A DNA stretch of 64,000 nucleotides from the NCBI GenBank assembly GCA_001543015.1, contig LFLC01000008.1:1-64000 (forward strand), given 5' to 3'. Under the pieces are notes generated by a model, which saw only the letters and a list, made by a program, of their open reading frames with translations, was not told where the DNA came from and did not search any database. Source of the DNA: Nitrosopumilus sp. LS_AOA (lineage in GTDB: Archaea; Thermoproteota; Nitrososphaeria; Nitrososphaerales; Nitrosopumilaceae). A program made the translations under genes and the position numbers. This document shows, piece after piece, positions 53,074 through 62,874 of this stretch (position 1 is its first letter; every line of letters begins with the position of its first letter).

Positions 53074-53242
53074 ATTTTTTCTATTAAATACATATCTGAA
53101 ATTATTAAAATTTTATTAGCAATTAGAAAATCAATTAAATTTCTTATTTTGTATGTATGAAAAAATAGTATGAACATGGTATGATGTTACTTGTTTGAAT
53201 AGATCAAACAATCTGATAAATTCCCCCAAAATGATTCTAGTT

Positions 53243-53704
53243 ATGCGAAAATTTCCGATCATTTTATTGGTAGATGACTCTAAAGCATTTAGATTATTTT
53301 GTAAAGGGATTATTACAAAATCTGTCAAATGGGTTCGGATAAAAGAAGCTGAAGATGGAATTGAGGGTTTAAAATTATACTTGCAGTTTAAACCAGATCT
53401 GATTTTATTGGATTTGAATATGCCTAAACTAAATGGCCGAGATGTTTTAAAGGTGATTATGAAAGATGATCGTAATGCAAAAGTAATTGTCACTAGTGCA
53501 TATGATGTAAATCAAGCTCAGAGCGTTGTTAATGAATTAATTAAATTGGGTGCTACTAGTTTTGTTCCAAAACCAATGAATCGTACCATCATGATGAAAG
53601 CCATTAAAGACGTCTTACACCAAAATTCTATTTCATTAACAAGGAAAAAATCTAAAAATTCTATAATGGAAAAAACTGTTGTATTGAGTACTAATTATGA
53701 TTAG
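53243..53704 (+). CDS. Single-domain response regulator (CheY-like)
   Basis: From the ATG at 53243 the protein begins MRKFPIILLVDDSKAFR, giving the Asp pair; the phospho-acceptor is in PDLILLDLNMPKLNGRD, with Thr in VIVTSAY and the Lys in SFVPKPMN. There is no output domain, only a basic tail (SLTRKKSKNSIMEK). The track start is a TTG 16 codons upstream. No histidine kinase is beside it. The HEAT-repeat gene follows downstream. Confidence 0.87.
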   Translation: MRKFPIILLVDDSKAFRLFCKGIITKSVKWVRIKEAEDGIEGLKLYLQFKPDLILLDLNMPKLNGRDVLKVIMKDDRNAKVIVTSAYDVNQAQSVVNELIKLGATSFVPKPMNRTIMMKAIKDVLHQNSISLTRKKSKNSIMEKTVVLSTNYD

Positions 53705-53816
53705 AGTTTGATTAAATTAAAAAATAATTTTATAATTTTATTTTGAAATAATTATACTGTAATGTTTGAAATTCTTGAGTAACCTAATATAGGCCACAAG
53801 AAACTCAAAAAATGAA

Positions 53817-54305
53817 TTGCAGGTAGTTACTGAAGAACGATTATCACTTTTTGCTGAAATGGAGTTGAAATATGAGCAAAAAGATGTTGATTATTTTGTA
53901 TCTCTTTTAGAGCATCCTGATTATGTGGTAAGAACAAGAGTAGCTTGTATTTTGGTAGATTTTGGTGGGGAAGATAAAGTTGAATATATTGCTAAAGTTT
54001 TAAAAAATGATGATAATGAATTGGTTAGACATGAGGCAGCATTTGCGTTGGGTCAGATGAGTTATTCTAGTGCAATTCCTCCTCTAAATGATGCAACACT
54101 AAATGATCCAAGTATGTTTGTTAGACATGAGGCAGCCATTGCTTTGGGTGTAGTTGGCTCTAAAGATGCAAAAGATGCACTTGAAAAAGCATTAAATGAT
54201 CCTGACAAGTCTGTAGTTGAATCAGCTGTAGTTGCTTTATCAAATATTGAGTTTATGGAAAAGTTAAGTAAGAACGAAAAGTTTGCAAAGTTAACAGGTG
54301 GATGA
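53817..54305 (+). CDS. HEAT-repeat protein (PBS lyase type)
   Basis: The 162-residue protein is made of about four HEAT-like repeats, such as HPDYVVRTRVACILVDFGGEDKVEYIAKVL and MFVRHEAAIALGVVGSKDAKDALEKAL. It starts with TTG. This type of protein serves as a small binding scaffold. The next gene starts 1 nt after its stop, so the two are probably co-expressed. Confidence 0.83.
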   Translation: MQVVTEERLSLFAEMELKYEQKDVDYFVSLLEHPDYVVRTRVACILVDFGGEDKVEYIAKVLKNDDNELVRHEAAFALGQMSYSSAIPPLNDATLNDPSMFVRHEAAIALGVVGSKDAKDALEKALNDPDKSVVESAVVALSNIEFMEKLSKNEKFAKLTGG

Positions 54306-54306
54306 G

Positions 54307-55029
54307 ATGAATTTTGCGTATGGAGTTATAGTAATTGTTGGCCTTCTAGCAGCCGTAACACTTGGATTTATTGCAATTTCCCCTGATGATATTCCAGAAC
54401 CCAGAATTGTTGAAATGACTGCCTCAAAAATTGTCGAAATTGATGAAGAATTAAAAACCATGGAGCCTATTGATAACCTCGTTGCATGCACTTTGGAATG
54501 GAATCCTATGTGTGGGGTAGATGGTGAAACATATGGAAATTTGTGTGCATTAGATGCTGCTGATATTAAATTAGATTATGAAGGTGAATGTGTAGTGCCA
54601 GAAGCAACACCAGAACCAGAAGCAACTATGGAGATGCCCGCACCTGGATTCTCTGATGTTGAAGAAATGATTGTAGAACCAACACCTGAACCAATTATTG
54701 AGGAAACTTTAGAACCTGAAGCATTACTCATGACTGGTATAGTTATAATTCCTCCAGGGGCAGCTGTTCCTGGATGCGAAAATGCTGATGAATGTTATTT
54801 GCCTTATACTATTTCTGTAGCAACAGGTGCAACTGTTATGTGGAGTAATGATGATTCAGCAGTTCACACCGTATCTAGTGGAACTGTTGATGGTGGATTA
54901 ACTGACGTTTTTGATTCTGGATTATTCATTGGAGGTGAGTCTTTTGAATTTACATTTGATAAATCAGGAACATATGATTATTTCTGTATGGTTCATCCTT
55001 GGATGATTGGCACTGTTAATGTCAGTTAA
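54307..55029 (+). CDS. Exported Kazal-like plus blue-copper (cupredoxin) protein
   Basis: From the ATG at 54307 the protein has a signal or anchor (YGVIVIVGLLAAVTLGFIAI). A Kazal-type domain follows (VACTLEWNPMCGVDGETYGNLCALDAADIKLDYEGEC), with the expected cysteine order. An acidic proline-rich linker leads to a plastocyanin-like domain (AATVMWSNDDSAVHTVSSG, then FCMVHPWMIGTVNVS with Cys, His and Met ligands). The blue copper part should carry electrons at the cell surface. It ends in an 8-nt overlap with rad50. Confidence 0.85.
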   Translation: MNFAYGVIVIVGLLAAVTLGFIAISPDDIPEPRIVEMTASKIVEIDEELKTMEPIDNLVACTLEWNPMCGVDGETYGNLCALDAADIKLDYEGECVVPEATPEPEATMEMPAPGFSDVEEMIVEPTPEPIIEETLEPEALLMTGIVIIPPGAAVPGCENADECYLPYTISVATGATVMWSNDDSAVHTVSSGTVDGGLTDVFDSGLFIGGESFEFTFDKSGTYDYFCMVHPWMIGTVNVS

Positions 55030-57100
55030 TTTCTATAACTTTACTTCCTTGCTCAGTTGATTCAAATTTGTAAATTTGCTCTACTGTTGAATCCTCAAAA
55101 ATTTCTGCATCATGTGTAATAATTAAAAACTGCATTCTAGTATCTGAACTTGAAATATTTGATAATTGAGATAAAACTCCTACCAATGATTTTTTTCTTT
55201 CTGCATCAAGATGAGTTGTTGGTTCATCAAGAATCATCAAGTTAAGATTAGATGCTCCAAGTAGACTTGCCATTCCTAATCGTAATGCTAATGCAACACT
55301 TACTTTTTCCCCTCCACTAAGGGATTCTAACTCTAAAACTTCATTTTTTGAAAAACATGCAATTGAAATGTCTCTTGATTTTTCTGATAACGCTATTCGT
55401 TGAATTTTTGTATTTAGTAGCGTTAGATATTCAGAAGCTTTAGCTGAAATTGTATTTAATGCCCATGATCTTAGGCTTGTAGCAACAGGACCATCTCTGC
55501 TAAAAACATTCATTTGAATTTCATTAAGATTTCCAACATATTCCTTTACTATTTTTAATTCAGAAATTGCATTTTGAATTAATTTAATTTGTTGCTCACC
55601 TTTGGAAATCTTTTCTAATATAGCTCCTATTTGTTGATCTAATTGAGATAAATTCATTTGTTTTTCATTAACTAATTTTTTAAGATTTGAGAATTCTTGC
55701 TCATCAAATCCTTTAGTTTCTGATTCTAATTTTGTAATGTTTTCAAAAATTATTTTTGCATGTGAATCAATTTGTGAAATTTCAATCAAACTTCCTCCAT
55801 CACTGGGAATATTTTGGATATTTTGTTTTTTTATTTTTACATCTTCTTGAATTTGCACTAATTCTTCTTTGTTGTTAATTGAATGTGCTCGAAGTGTGGC
55901 TTCTGCATCCCTTGAATGCTGTAATTTTTCTGAAAACTCTTTTCTTTTTTGATTATACATCTCTCTTTCTTTTTCTTTTGAAATAATTTCTTCTTGCAAG
56001 TGTACCATTTCTTCTTTGAGATGTTCTTCTTGGAATAATGGGTTTAGTTTTTGAACATTTGAATCACACACTGGACATTTGTTATCTTTTAGTTGAAGTT
56101 TTGATGCTAGTAATTGCTTCTCTTTTAATGATGCAATTTGGCTTGTCATTACTTGGATTTTCTTTAAAGTATCCTCAATTGCTTGTTCTACTTTTTGAAT
56201 TTTTGATTCTAAATCACTTTTTAGCACTGTATGCTCAAAACAGCCCTCACAGTCATGAATTTTACGCTCATTTTCACTGATTTGGTGCTGAATATCCTGA
56301 ATTGCCTCTTTTGCATATTTGATGAGCTCTTTTTTCCTTTGTTCTAATTGATTAATTTTATCAATTTTTGGGGCTTCGGTTTCTATCTTTTTTCTTAATT
56401 CATCAACTTCAATTTTTAATTTTTCTTGGTTTGTTTCTAATTTATTTTTCTCAGGTTTTGCCTCTTGAATATCATTTTCATGTTTTTCTAAATCTCGTGC
56501 AAGAATTTCTAAATGTGTATCATCAAATCCCACTTTTTCTTTAATTTTTTCACGAAATTCTTTATTTACTATTTTCATTGATTCTGATGCGACATCTAAT
56601 TTATCAATTCCAATGATTGCATTAAGTAATTCTTTAAATTCTTTAGGTTTTGCATTAATTATTGCATTTAATTCTCCTTGTTGTACAATTGATGCTATCT
56701 TTAATTTTTCAAAATTAAGTCCAATTCTTTTCTCAACTTCGTGAGTCATTGATTCACCAAATTGTTTTCTCTCCCCAGCTGCAATCTCTATTCTATCATC
56801 ATTGATAATTTCTGAAAATTTTGCAGACAATGTTCCTTTACTATCTATTTTTCTTACTGCTTCATACTGTTTATCATTAATTGAAAAATTAATTTTTGCA
56901 AATCCTTGATTCGAACCGCGTTTAATTAATCCCTTATTTGATTTTCTTGTATGTTGACCAAATAATGAAAATGTTATTGCATCAATAATACTTGATTTTC
57001 CTGCACCATTATCCCCCACAAAAACTGTAACGCCCTTTTGAAATTCTAGCTTTGTGCTTGAATGTGATAGAAAATCCCCCAACTCTATAGATGTAATCAT
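55022..57100 (-). CDS. rad50: DNA repair ATPase Rad50
   Basis: The 692-residue SMC-like ATPase has Walker A GDNGAGKSS (29-37), Q-loop VQQGELNAI, two coiled-coil arms and a zinc hook CPVC (342-345). Near the C-terminus it has LSGGEKVSVALALRLGMASLL with Walker B LMILDEPTTHLD. It is shorter than the roughly 880 residues of several archaeal Rad50 proteins, so the arms are shorter. Another CxxC (CEGC, 284-287) lies in the same arm. With Mre11, HerA and NurA it processes double-strand breaks. The start overlaps mre11 by 4 nt. Confidence 0.93.
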   Translation of the reverse strand: MITSIELGDFLSHSSTKLEFQKGVTVFVGDNGAGKSSIIDAITFSLFGQHTRKSNKGLIKRGSNQGFAKINFSINDKQYEAVRKIDSKGTLSAKFSEIINDDRIEIAAGERKQFGESMTHEVEKRIGLNFEKLKIASIVQQGELNAIINAKPKEFKELLNAIIGIDKLDVASESMKIVNKEFREKIKEKVGFDDTHLEILARDLEKHENDIQEAKPEKNKLETNQEKLKIEVDELRKKIETEAPKIDKINQLEQRKKELIKYAKEAIQDIQHQISENERKIHDCEGCFEHTVLKSDLESKIQKVEQAIEDTLKKIQVMTSQIASLKEKQLLASKLQLKDNKCPVCDSNVQKLNPLFQEEHLKEEMVHLQEEIISKEKEREMYNQKRKEFSEKLQHSRDAEATLRAHSINNKEELVQIQEDVKIKKQNIQNIPSDGGSLIEISQIDSHAKIIFENITKLESETKGFDEQEFSNLKKLVNEKQMNLSQLDQQIGAILEKISKGEQQIKLIQNAISELKIVKEYVGNLNEIQMNVFSRDGPVATSLRSWALNTISAKASEYLTLLNTKIQRIALSEKSRDISIACFSKNEVLELESLSGGEKVSVALALRLGMASLLGASNLNLMILDEPTTHLDAERKKSLVGVLSQLSNISSSDTRMQFLIITHDAEIFEDSTVEQIYKFESTEQGSKVIEIN

Positions 57101-58239
57101 GACTTTTTCTCCTTTTTGAATTTTTCAAAATTCTCATAAATTATTTGAGATGCTTCTTTGATTTCACCTGACACTAGAATTGGGAGTAATTCTTTGATAG
57201 CAAATTTTGCTGATTCCTCAGATCCTAGTGCATCAACTGATAGTCTAAACATTTCATCATCAATGACATTTGGTCTATCCAAAAATACTGATGAATCAGA
57301 AACTTGTTTTGTGCTTATTCTCCAAAAACATCTGAGAACTAGTGAATTTAGTCGTGCAATTTGTACCTGAATGTGGTCTGTTTCTATCTTTTCTCCTTGA
57401 ATCTTTACCTCAACTATTGGCTTTTTTCTTGAGCCTGTAATTTTTTGAGCAATCTCATCTATTGTTTTTGATAATTCCTCGTAATCTGTTTTAAATGAAA
57501 ACTGTGGTCTTGTTTCTAATTCAATCCAATTTGTACTAGCTTCACTCCCTGAGATATCAACTTCAAAGAATCCTTTGTGTGTCTCTTTAATCCCTTCACT
57601 TGTAGTTGATTCAATTGAGCCAGGATATGCGATTGGTCCATTTAGATGATTAAATTGTTTAATGTCTTTATCATGTAGATGCCCCATTGCGTAATATGTA
57701 AAATTCTTTGGCAAGTCAGTTGATTGAATCTCTCCTGCAAATTTGTTAAACTCTGTTACCCCTTGATGTAGAACCAAAATTTTATGTCCTGAATGTTCTT
57801 GTGCAGCCTTGTCAATTGCTGAAAATTTTTCTTCATAGTGTGGAATTTCTGGTTTTCTAATTTTATCAAATCCTGCTATGAGAACTCCTTTGTATTCAAT
57901 TGGGTTTCCTTGACCGATATATTTTGAGAATTCTAAATTGTGATATACATATGGAATTGGTGTGGTTCTAATTCTACTAATGTCATGTTCACCTAAAATA
58001 AAAAATGAATCAATATTATTTTGTTTTAATCTTTTAAGACCATTACCCATCTGAACAATTGCTGTTCCATTTGGATTAGGAACATGAAAAATATCTCCTG
58101 CAAATATTACAAAATCTACATGGTCTTTAATTGATGTGTCAATTGATTGATTAAATGAATCGTATACATCCTGTGCTCTTTCTTCTGCACCATACTGCAC
58201 TAATCCTAAATGCGTATCTGAAATATGAGAAAATAACAT
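57097..58239 (-). CDS. mre11: DNA double-strand break repair nuclease Mre11
   Basis: The 380-residue phosphoesterase has metal motifs FSHISDTHLGLVQYG, VIFAGDIFHV, ILGEHDISR, and GHLHDKDI. The C-terminal 150 residues cap the nuclease and bind Rad50. It has Mn-dependent exo- and endonuclease activity in the complex. It directly follows herA (no gap) and overlaps rad50. Confidence 0.93.
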   Translation of the reverse strand: MLFSHISDTHLGLVQYGAEERAQDVYDSFNQSIDTSIKDHVDFVIFAGDIFHVPNPNGTAIVQMGNGLKRLKQNNIDSFFILGEHDISRIRTTPIPYVYHNLEFSKYIGQGNPIEYKGVLIAGFDKIRKPEIPHYEEKFSAIDKAAQEHSGHKILVLHQGVTEFNKFAGEIQSTDLPKNFTYYAMGHLHDKDIKQFNHLNGPIAYPGSIESTTSEGIKETHKGFFEVDISGSEASTNWIELETRPQFSFKTDYEELSKTIDEIAQKITGSRKKPIVEVKIQGEKIETDHIQVQIARLNSLVLRCFWRISTKQVSDSSVFLDRPNVIDDEMFRLSVDALGSEESAKFAIKELLPILVSGEIKEASQIIYENFEKFKKEKKS

Positions 58240-59772
58240 TTATTCTAATAACAAATCTTTCTGAACTAATCCTTGAGTTGATTCAACTGCAATTTCTTTC
58301 ATAGTGTCAGCTTTTGCCCATGCATCTACTGCACTTTGATCAGAGCCCATTACCTTTTCTTTTACTTCTTCAACATGTACCATTGATGGCAAATTAGTCC
58401 ATTGACCTACAAGTACTGCATCCCCAACGTTTAGTGAGGTCAATTGAGCAATTAATTCACGACTAGTAGACTCTGTTGCAGATGCTATTTGACGCTGATC
58501 ATCTTCTTGAATAATTTTCATAATAGCAAAAGAGCCCATCTGACTGAGAACATTAAGGTCTACACTTCTTGGTCTTTGAGATACAATTCCAAGACCTAAT
58601 CCAAACTTTCTTCCCTCCCTTGCAATTTTTGCAGCCCAATACTTTGCACTAGTATCATGATCTTTTGGAATGAAAACATGAGCTTCTTCAATAATTACAA
58701 AAATTGGCGAATTGAATTTGTAATTTCTTTGTCTTTTTGATCTTCCATGTTTTGCAATACTTGCATCTTTTCTATCTTTTAGTAATTGTTGTAAATAAAA
58801 TGCTAATGCAACATTTGCTTGTTTTTCTGATAACTCTGAAATGTTTAGGATATTTGCACGTCCCTCTTTAATGAAACTAATTGGATCTCCCATGTCTGGA
58901 TCTAGTATGTCTTCAAATCTTCTTTGAGATTCCTCAATAATATCTTGAACTCTATATGCTGATGATCTAATTTCTTTGATTTTTTTATCTTCTGAATCTA
59001 CAATGTATCCTACTTCGGTTTCTAATTTTTTCCAAAACTCTTTTGATTTTTTGACAGTCTCTGTAAATGCCATTCTTAATACTCGTTGTTGAACTGTAGC
59101 ACTTTCTCTAATCTCTAATACGTCTGATAATTGATCTGCATCAAGTAATCTGGGATTTATTTTTGCATCAATTACATTAATTCGTGGAATGTTGAGATTG
59201 GTGTAATCATTATGGTAATCAAAAATTATTACAGTTCCATTTAGTTTGGAAATTTGTTTTGTAATTAGTGATACAAGATTACTTTTCCCCATTCCAGTCA
59301 TTGCTAAAATTCCTAAATGTCTTGAAACAATTTTATCGAGATTTATTTTTGCATCAACTGTTTTGTTTCGTAATAGACTTCCAATCTTTATCCATCCTTT
59401 ATTTTTTGGACTGAAAATTTCTTCTAGGTCTTGTTTAGTTGGAGGAGTGATTTCTGTGCCTGGAATTGGTGGAATTGCAGGAATTATTGATTTACCTTTT
59501 CTCAAATTCTCTAAAAATCCTAAAATCCCAATATGTGCTATGAATGTTTTATCTCGCTTGTTTAGTTCTGCAATCTCTGTACTCTCTGCTGCTTCATCAA
59601 AATTTCTTACATCTGTAAATGCTGCACTAGAAATTGATGATTTTTCAACTAGTCCTAAAATTTCTCCCTCATCTGTTGCAATTTTGATATATTCTCCAAC
59701 TGACAATGCCCTTGATGTAATAGCTGTAACTGATGTTGGTCTTGATTCCCCAATTACAAAACCTAAACTCAA
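58240..59772 (-). CDS. herA: DNA helicase/translocase HerA
   Basis: The 510-residue HerA/FtsK-type ATPase has an N-terminal beta barrel (HAS) and Walker A GMGKSN at about residue 175. Walker B follows in IFVIIEEAHVFIP, then a C-terminal SQMGSFAIMKIIQEDDQRQIASATES. It forms a hexamer with the NurA nuclease to resect DNA ends. Gene order nurA-herA-mre11-rad50 is standard for archaea. Confidence 0.93.
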   Translation of the reverse strand: MSLGFVIGESRPTSVTAITSRALSVGEYIKIATDEGEILGLVEKSSISSAAFTDVRNFDEAAESTEIAELNKRDKTFIAHIGILGFLENLRKGKSIIPAIPPIPGTEITPPTKQDLEEIFSPKNKGWIKIGSLLRNKTVDAKINLDKIVSRHLGILAMTGMGKSNLVSLITKQISKLNGTVIIFDYHNDYTNLNIPRINVIDAKINPRLLDADQLSDVLEIRESATVQQRVLRMAFTETVKKSKEFWKKLETEVGYIVDSEDKKIKEIRSSAYRVQDIIEESQRRFEDILDPDMGDPISFIKEGRANILNISELSEKQANVALAFYLQQLLKDRKDASIAKHGRSKRQRNYKFNSPIFVIIEEAHVFIPKDHDTSAKYWAAKIAREGRKFGLGLGIVSQRPRSVDLNVLSQMGSFAIMKIIQEDDQRQIASATESTSRELIAQLTSLNVGDAVLVGQWTNLPSMVHVEEVKEKVMGSDQSAVDAWAKADTMKEIAVESTQGLVQKDLLLE

Positions 59773-60605
59773 CCTAATACCTCCCGTGAACCGATCTCAT
59801 TACTTAATCCAAGCAAACTAACCATTTTACCAAGTTCTTTATCAGATATTTTACAGTTGTTGTGTGCAAGCTTTAGTGCATAAGGATACCCGCCCACACT
59901 AGTTTTAAATAATTTATTTATGACTGATTTTACTTCACCATCACCATACCCTTCTCCTAAAAATTCTAGTTTAATTATTGGCGTTGAATCACTCAATCTG
60001 ACAAATGTGGATGATATGATTTTGTCTGCCCCGTATTTTTTTTCTACAAAAATTTTACTAAATCCTGGAGAATTAGTTACATGATTATAGTAAAAAATAT
60101 CTCCTGCAAGAGAACCTAAATTTTCAAATTGTTTTTTTGTGTTTGAAGTTTTTGCAATAAATATTACATTGTTTTTCTTTTTCATTATTCTTACAATTGA
60201 TGAACTCAAATTTGCCTGCCTCGTCATTAATTGAGAATGCAGTGAACCATCCATTAATACAAGGTCAACTTGGTCTACTGTTTTTTCACAAGCTTCAATC
60301 TCCATTTTGCTTGCTACACTTGAAATTTCATCTGCAGAACCTAATCCTGACTTGTGTAAATCAACTAGAATCTCGCCATCTATTTTTATTGAAACTGCAG
60401 TAGTTGCCCAAAGCTCAATTCCTTGAAATTTAGTATTGTTAAAACTAGAATCAATTCCTGCAGTAACTACTTCTTCTTTTGTAGGCGTAAACTCTATCCA
60501 ACTATCTCGTGCTTTTTGTAAAATTTGCTCAAATTTTGGACCTCTGAGGATTGATAGCATCTTGTCACGATTAATGATGGCATCCTTGTATACAGAATTG
60601 AGCAC
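59769..60605 (-). CDS. nurA: 5'-3' nuclease NurA
   Basis: The 278-residue NurA domain protein has metal-binding aspartates in AGIDSSFNNTKFQG and LVLMDGSLHSQLMT. HerA is its motor, and the start of herA overlaps its end by 4 nt. It is the first gene of the repair operon. The rest of the sequence lacks other recognisable domains. Confidence 0.9.
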   Translation of the reverse strand: MLNSVYKDAIINRDKMLSILRGPKFEQILQKARDSWIEFTPTKEEVVTAGIDSSFNNTKFQGIELWATTAVSIKIDGEILVDLHKSGLGSADEISSVASKMEIEACEKTVDQVDLVLMDGSLHSQLMTRQANLSSSIVRIMKKKNNVIFIAKTSNTKKQFENLGSLAGDIFYYNHVTNSPGFSKIFVEKKYGADKIISSTFVRLSDSTPIIKLEFLGEGYGDGEVKSVINKLFKTSVGGYPYALKLAHNNCKISDKELGKMVSLLGLSNEIGSREVLG

Positions 60606-60678
60606 ATCAATACTTTGTAGGTTTGAATAAAATCTTTAGGTTATGTTAAGCATTGACTAAACTGATCCATTAAATCAT

Positions 60679-61785
60679 TCATCCTATTCTACCTTTGAAG
60701 ACAATTTTCTCATCAGTTCCTGATGGTGTAGATCTATCAATGTATCTAATTTCATACTTGTCTCCAATGTGTATTGTTTTACCATCTAATTGTCTTGGGA
60801 TTTTAATTTTCACCTCAAAGGTACTTGTGTTTGGACCCGTCTCAATTAATGAACTAGAGTTTGCATTAAATTTTGGATTTGCAAGAGTTGTTCTAATTCC
60901 TCCCTCTCCTCTAAATTCAAAAGAACTTAATGGAATCTTGTCTTCATTTTTTGAATCTCTATTTGCATCTGGTTCATAAATTCTAAATGTAAACTCATGA
61001 CCTATTCTTGAACCACCACCTGATGTTCCTACTTTGGCAAATGTTTTAGTTAAAGTAAATGATTTTGTTAATACTCTTTGCTCCCCTATATCATCTGATG
61101 CATCAAGATATTTTATCACAATTATATCATCTTGATCTAATGGGATGCCATTAATTGTACTTGGTAATTCTAGTTTCATGTAAAATTTACCTGTATCACG
61201 TCCTGTCTCAATTATTTTTTCAGGTCCACTAATTGAAATTCCATTAATTGTGAATTCAAATAACCCTGCAGTGGATATTACCTCTACTGCATTGTGGGAT
61301 ATATTCAAATCATTATCTGTTATGTAAAAATTTACTATTGACATATCTGATGCAGGTATTGTTTCTATCTCATTTTCTGATGCAATGATTGATTTGATTT
61401 GATTTGTGTCAGTGAATTTTATTGAATTATACAACATGTTTGTTTTTTGCATCTTTACTGCAGTTTCAGATTTCACACATGCAGCAAGCCCATTTATTCT
61501 AATTACCAACTCTAGTCTCTCTTTACATATGACATCCTCTGGTAGTACTCCTTGGTTCATCTGTTTTTTTGGTGATTCTATCTTTGTATTTGAAAATATT
61601 TCTTGATTTTGAGGATTCTCAGAACAAAGTCTATCACCACAAACTTTATTCGAATTTGTTTCCCAGATTGATTTTCCTGCAGCTTGCTCTACAAATGATT
61701 CTTGAATTCCAACCATCACAAGTAAAATCATTAAAACTGGCAGTAATGCCCATCTCATAATTTTGATTATGCCTATAAACCTCAT
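60679..61785 (-). CDS. Exported beta-repeat protein, S-layer or surface type
   Basis: The 368-residue protein has a signal peptide (ALLPVLMILLVMVGIQESFVEQ). Two related beta-sandwich units follow, each with an ETG-x-(D/N)T-x-F turn: IIETGRDTGKFYMKLELPSTINGIPLDQDDIIVIKYLD and LIETGPNTSTFEVKIKIPRQLDGKTIHIGDKYEIRYID. This kind of repeat is seen in thaumarchaeal cell-surface proteins, from memory. The track start may be nine residues too long; ATG 61758 is an alternative. Confidence 0.7.
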   Translation of the reverse strand: MRFIGIIKIMRWALLPVLMILLVMVGIQESFVEQAAGKSIWETNSNKVCGDRLCSENPQNQEIFSNTKIESPKKQMNQGVLPEDVICKERLELVIRINGLAACVKSETAVKMQKTNMLYNSIKFTDTNQIKSIIASENEIETIPASDMSIVNFYITDNDLNISHNAVEVISTAGLFEFTINGISISGPEKIIETGRDTGKFYMKLELPSTINGIPLDQDDIIVIKYLDASDDIGEQRVLTKSFTLTKTFAKVGTSGGGSRIGHEFTFRIYEPDANRDSKNEDKIPLSSFEFRGEGGIRTTLANPKFNANSSSLIETGPNTSTFEVKIKIPRQLDGKTIHIGDKYEIRYIDRSTPSGTDEKIVFKGRIG

Positions 61786-61867
61786 AAAGTATTCTACTAA
61801 TTTGAATTCAAATTATGGTGATCTAGTGGACTAGAATTAATTAAGAGATTAATTCTAAAACAAACAC

Positions 61868-62686
61868 TTGAAAAAAATAGGATTACTTGGTTGTGGGGCA
61901 ATTGGAACTCAAATTGCCTTGGCAATTGATTCAGGAAAAATTCCTGCAGTACTCACTCACGTATATGATGATTCAAAGAATGCATCAGAATTACTTGTTG
62001 CAAAATTACAAAACAAACCAGAAATTGTTGAAAACACTCATCTCTTATCCTCAAACTCTGTAAATATTATTGTAGAAGCTGCATCTCAAGATGCAGTTAA
62101 AGATGTAGCATTAAGTATTTTACAAAATAAAAAAGACTTGATGATTATGAGTGTTGGCGCACTACTTGATGAATCAATTTATGATATTTTATCAGATGCA
62201 TGTAATGATTTCAATAAAACAATCTATCTTCCTTCTGGCGCAATTGCCGGTCTTGATGGAATTAAATCAATTAAAGATGAATTAGATTCTATATCCATAA
62301 CTACAACAAAACACCCTCGTTCATTAAAGGGTGCAAAGTTTTTTGAAACCTCTGAGATTAATTTAGATAAAATTAATTCAATTACAACAATTTTTGAGGG
62401 AACTGCAAAAGAAGCAGTCTCTTTATTTCCTAAAAACATTAACGTTGCAGCACTATTATCATTAACTGGAATTGGTAGTGAAAAAACTCGCGTCAAAATA
62501 ATTGCTGATCCTAACACTGACAAAAATACTCATCACATTGAAGCTGCAGGGGCATTTGGGAAAATGACATTTAACATTGAGAACTTTCCTGATGCTAATA
62601 ATCCAAAAACAAGTAGACTGGCAATTTTGTCAGCTATTGAGACTTTGAGGAAATATTGTTCAAATGGTATTCAAATTGGTACCTAA
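61868..62686 (+). CDS. nadX: L-aspartate dehydrogenase
   Basis: The 272-residue NadX-type enzyme has the N-terminal dinucleotide fold IGLLGCGAIGTQIALAI, and C-terminal signature HHIEAAGAFGKMTFNIENFPDANNPKTSRLAILSA. It makes iminoaspartate for NAD synthesis in organisms lacking aspartate oxidase. It starts with TTG. It stands alone here. Confidence 0.9.
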   Translation: MKKIGLLGCGAIGTQIALAIDSGKIPAVLTHVYDDSKNASELLVAKLQNKPEIVENTHLLSSNSVNIIVEAASQDAVKDVALSILQNKKDLMIMSVGALLDESIYDILSDACNDFNKTIYLPSGAIAGLDGIKSIKDELDSISITTTKHPRSLKGAKFFETSEINLDKINSITTIFEGTAKEAVSLFPKNINVAALLSLTGIGSEKTRVKIIADPNTDKNTHHIEAAGAFGKMTFNIENFPDANNPKTSRLAILSAIETLRKYCSNGIQIGT

Positions 62687-62874
62687 GATGAGTATACTTT
62701 ATGACTATATGATTTAGATAACAAGAAAATGAAAACTAAATTTTACACCTATTTACATCTCAATTTATCCACTAGAAATACTCAAGCCTTAATGGATTCT
62801 AATCTTTGAAGCAAAAATATGGTATATTGTTTAGTTAACACAAATTTTATTTTATTAATGATGTAAAATAGTAA

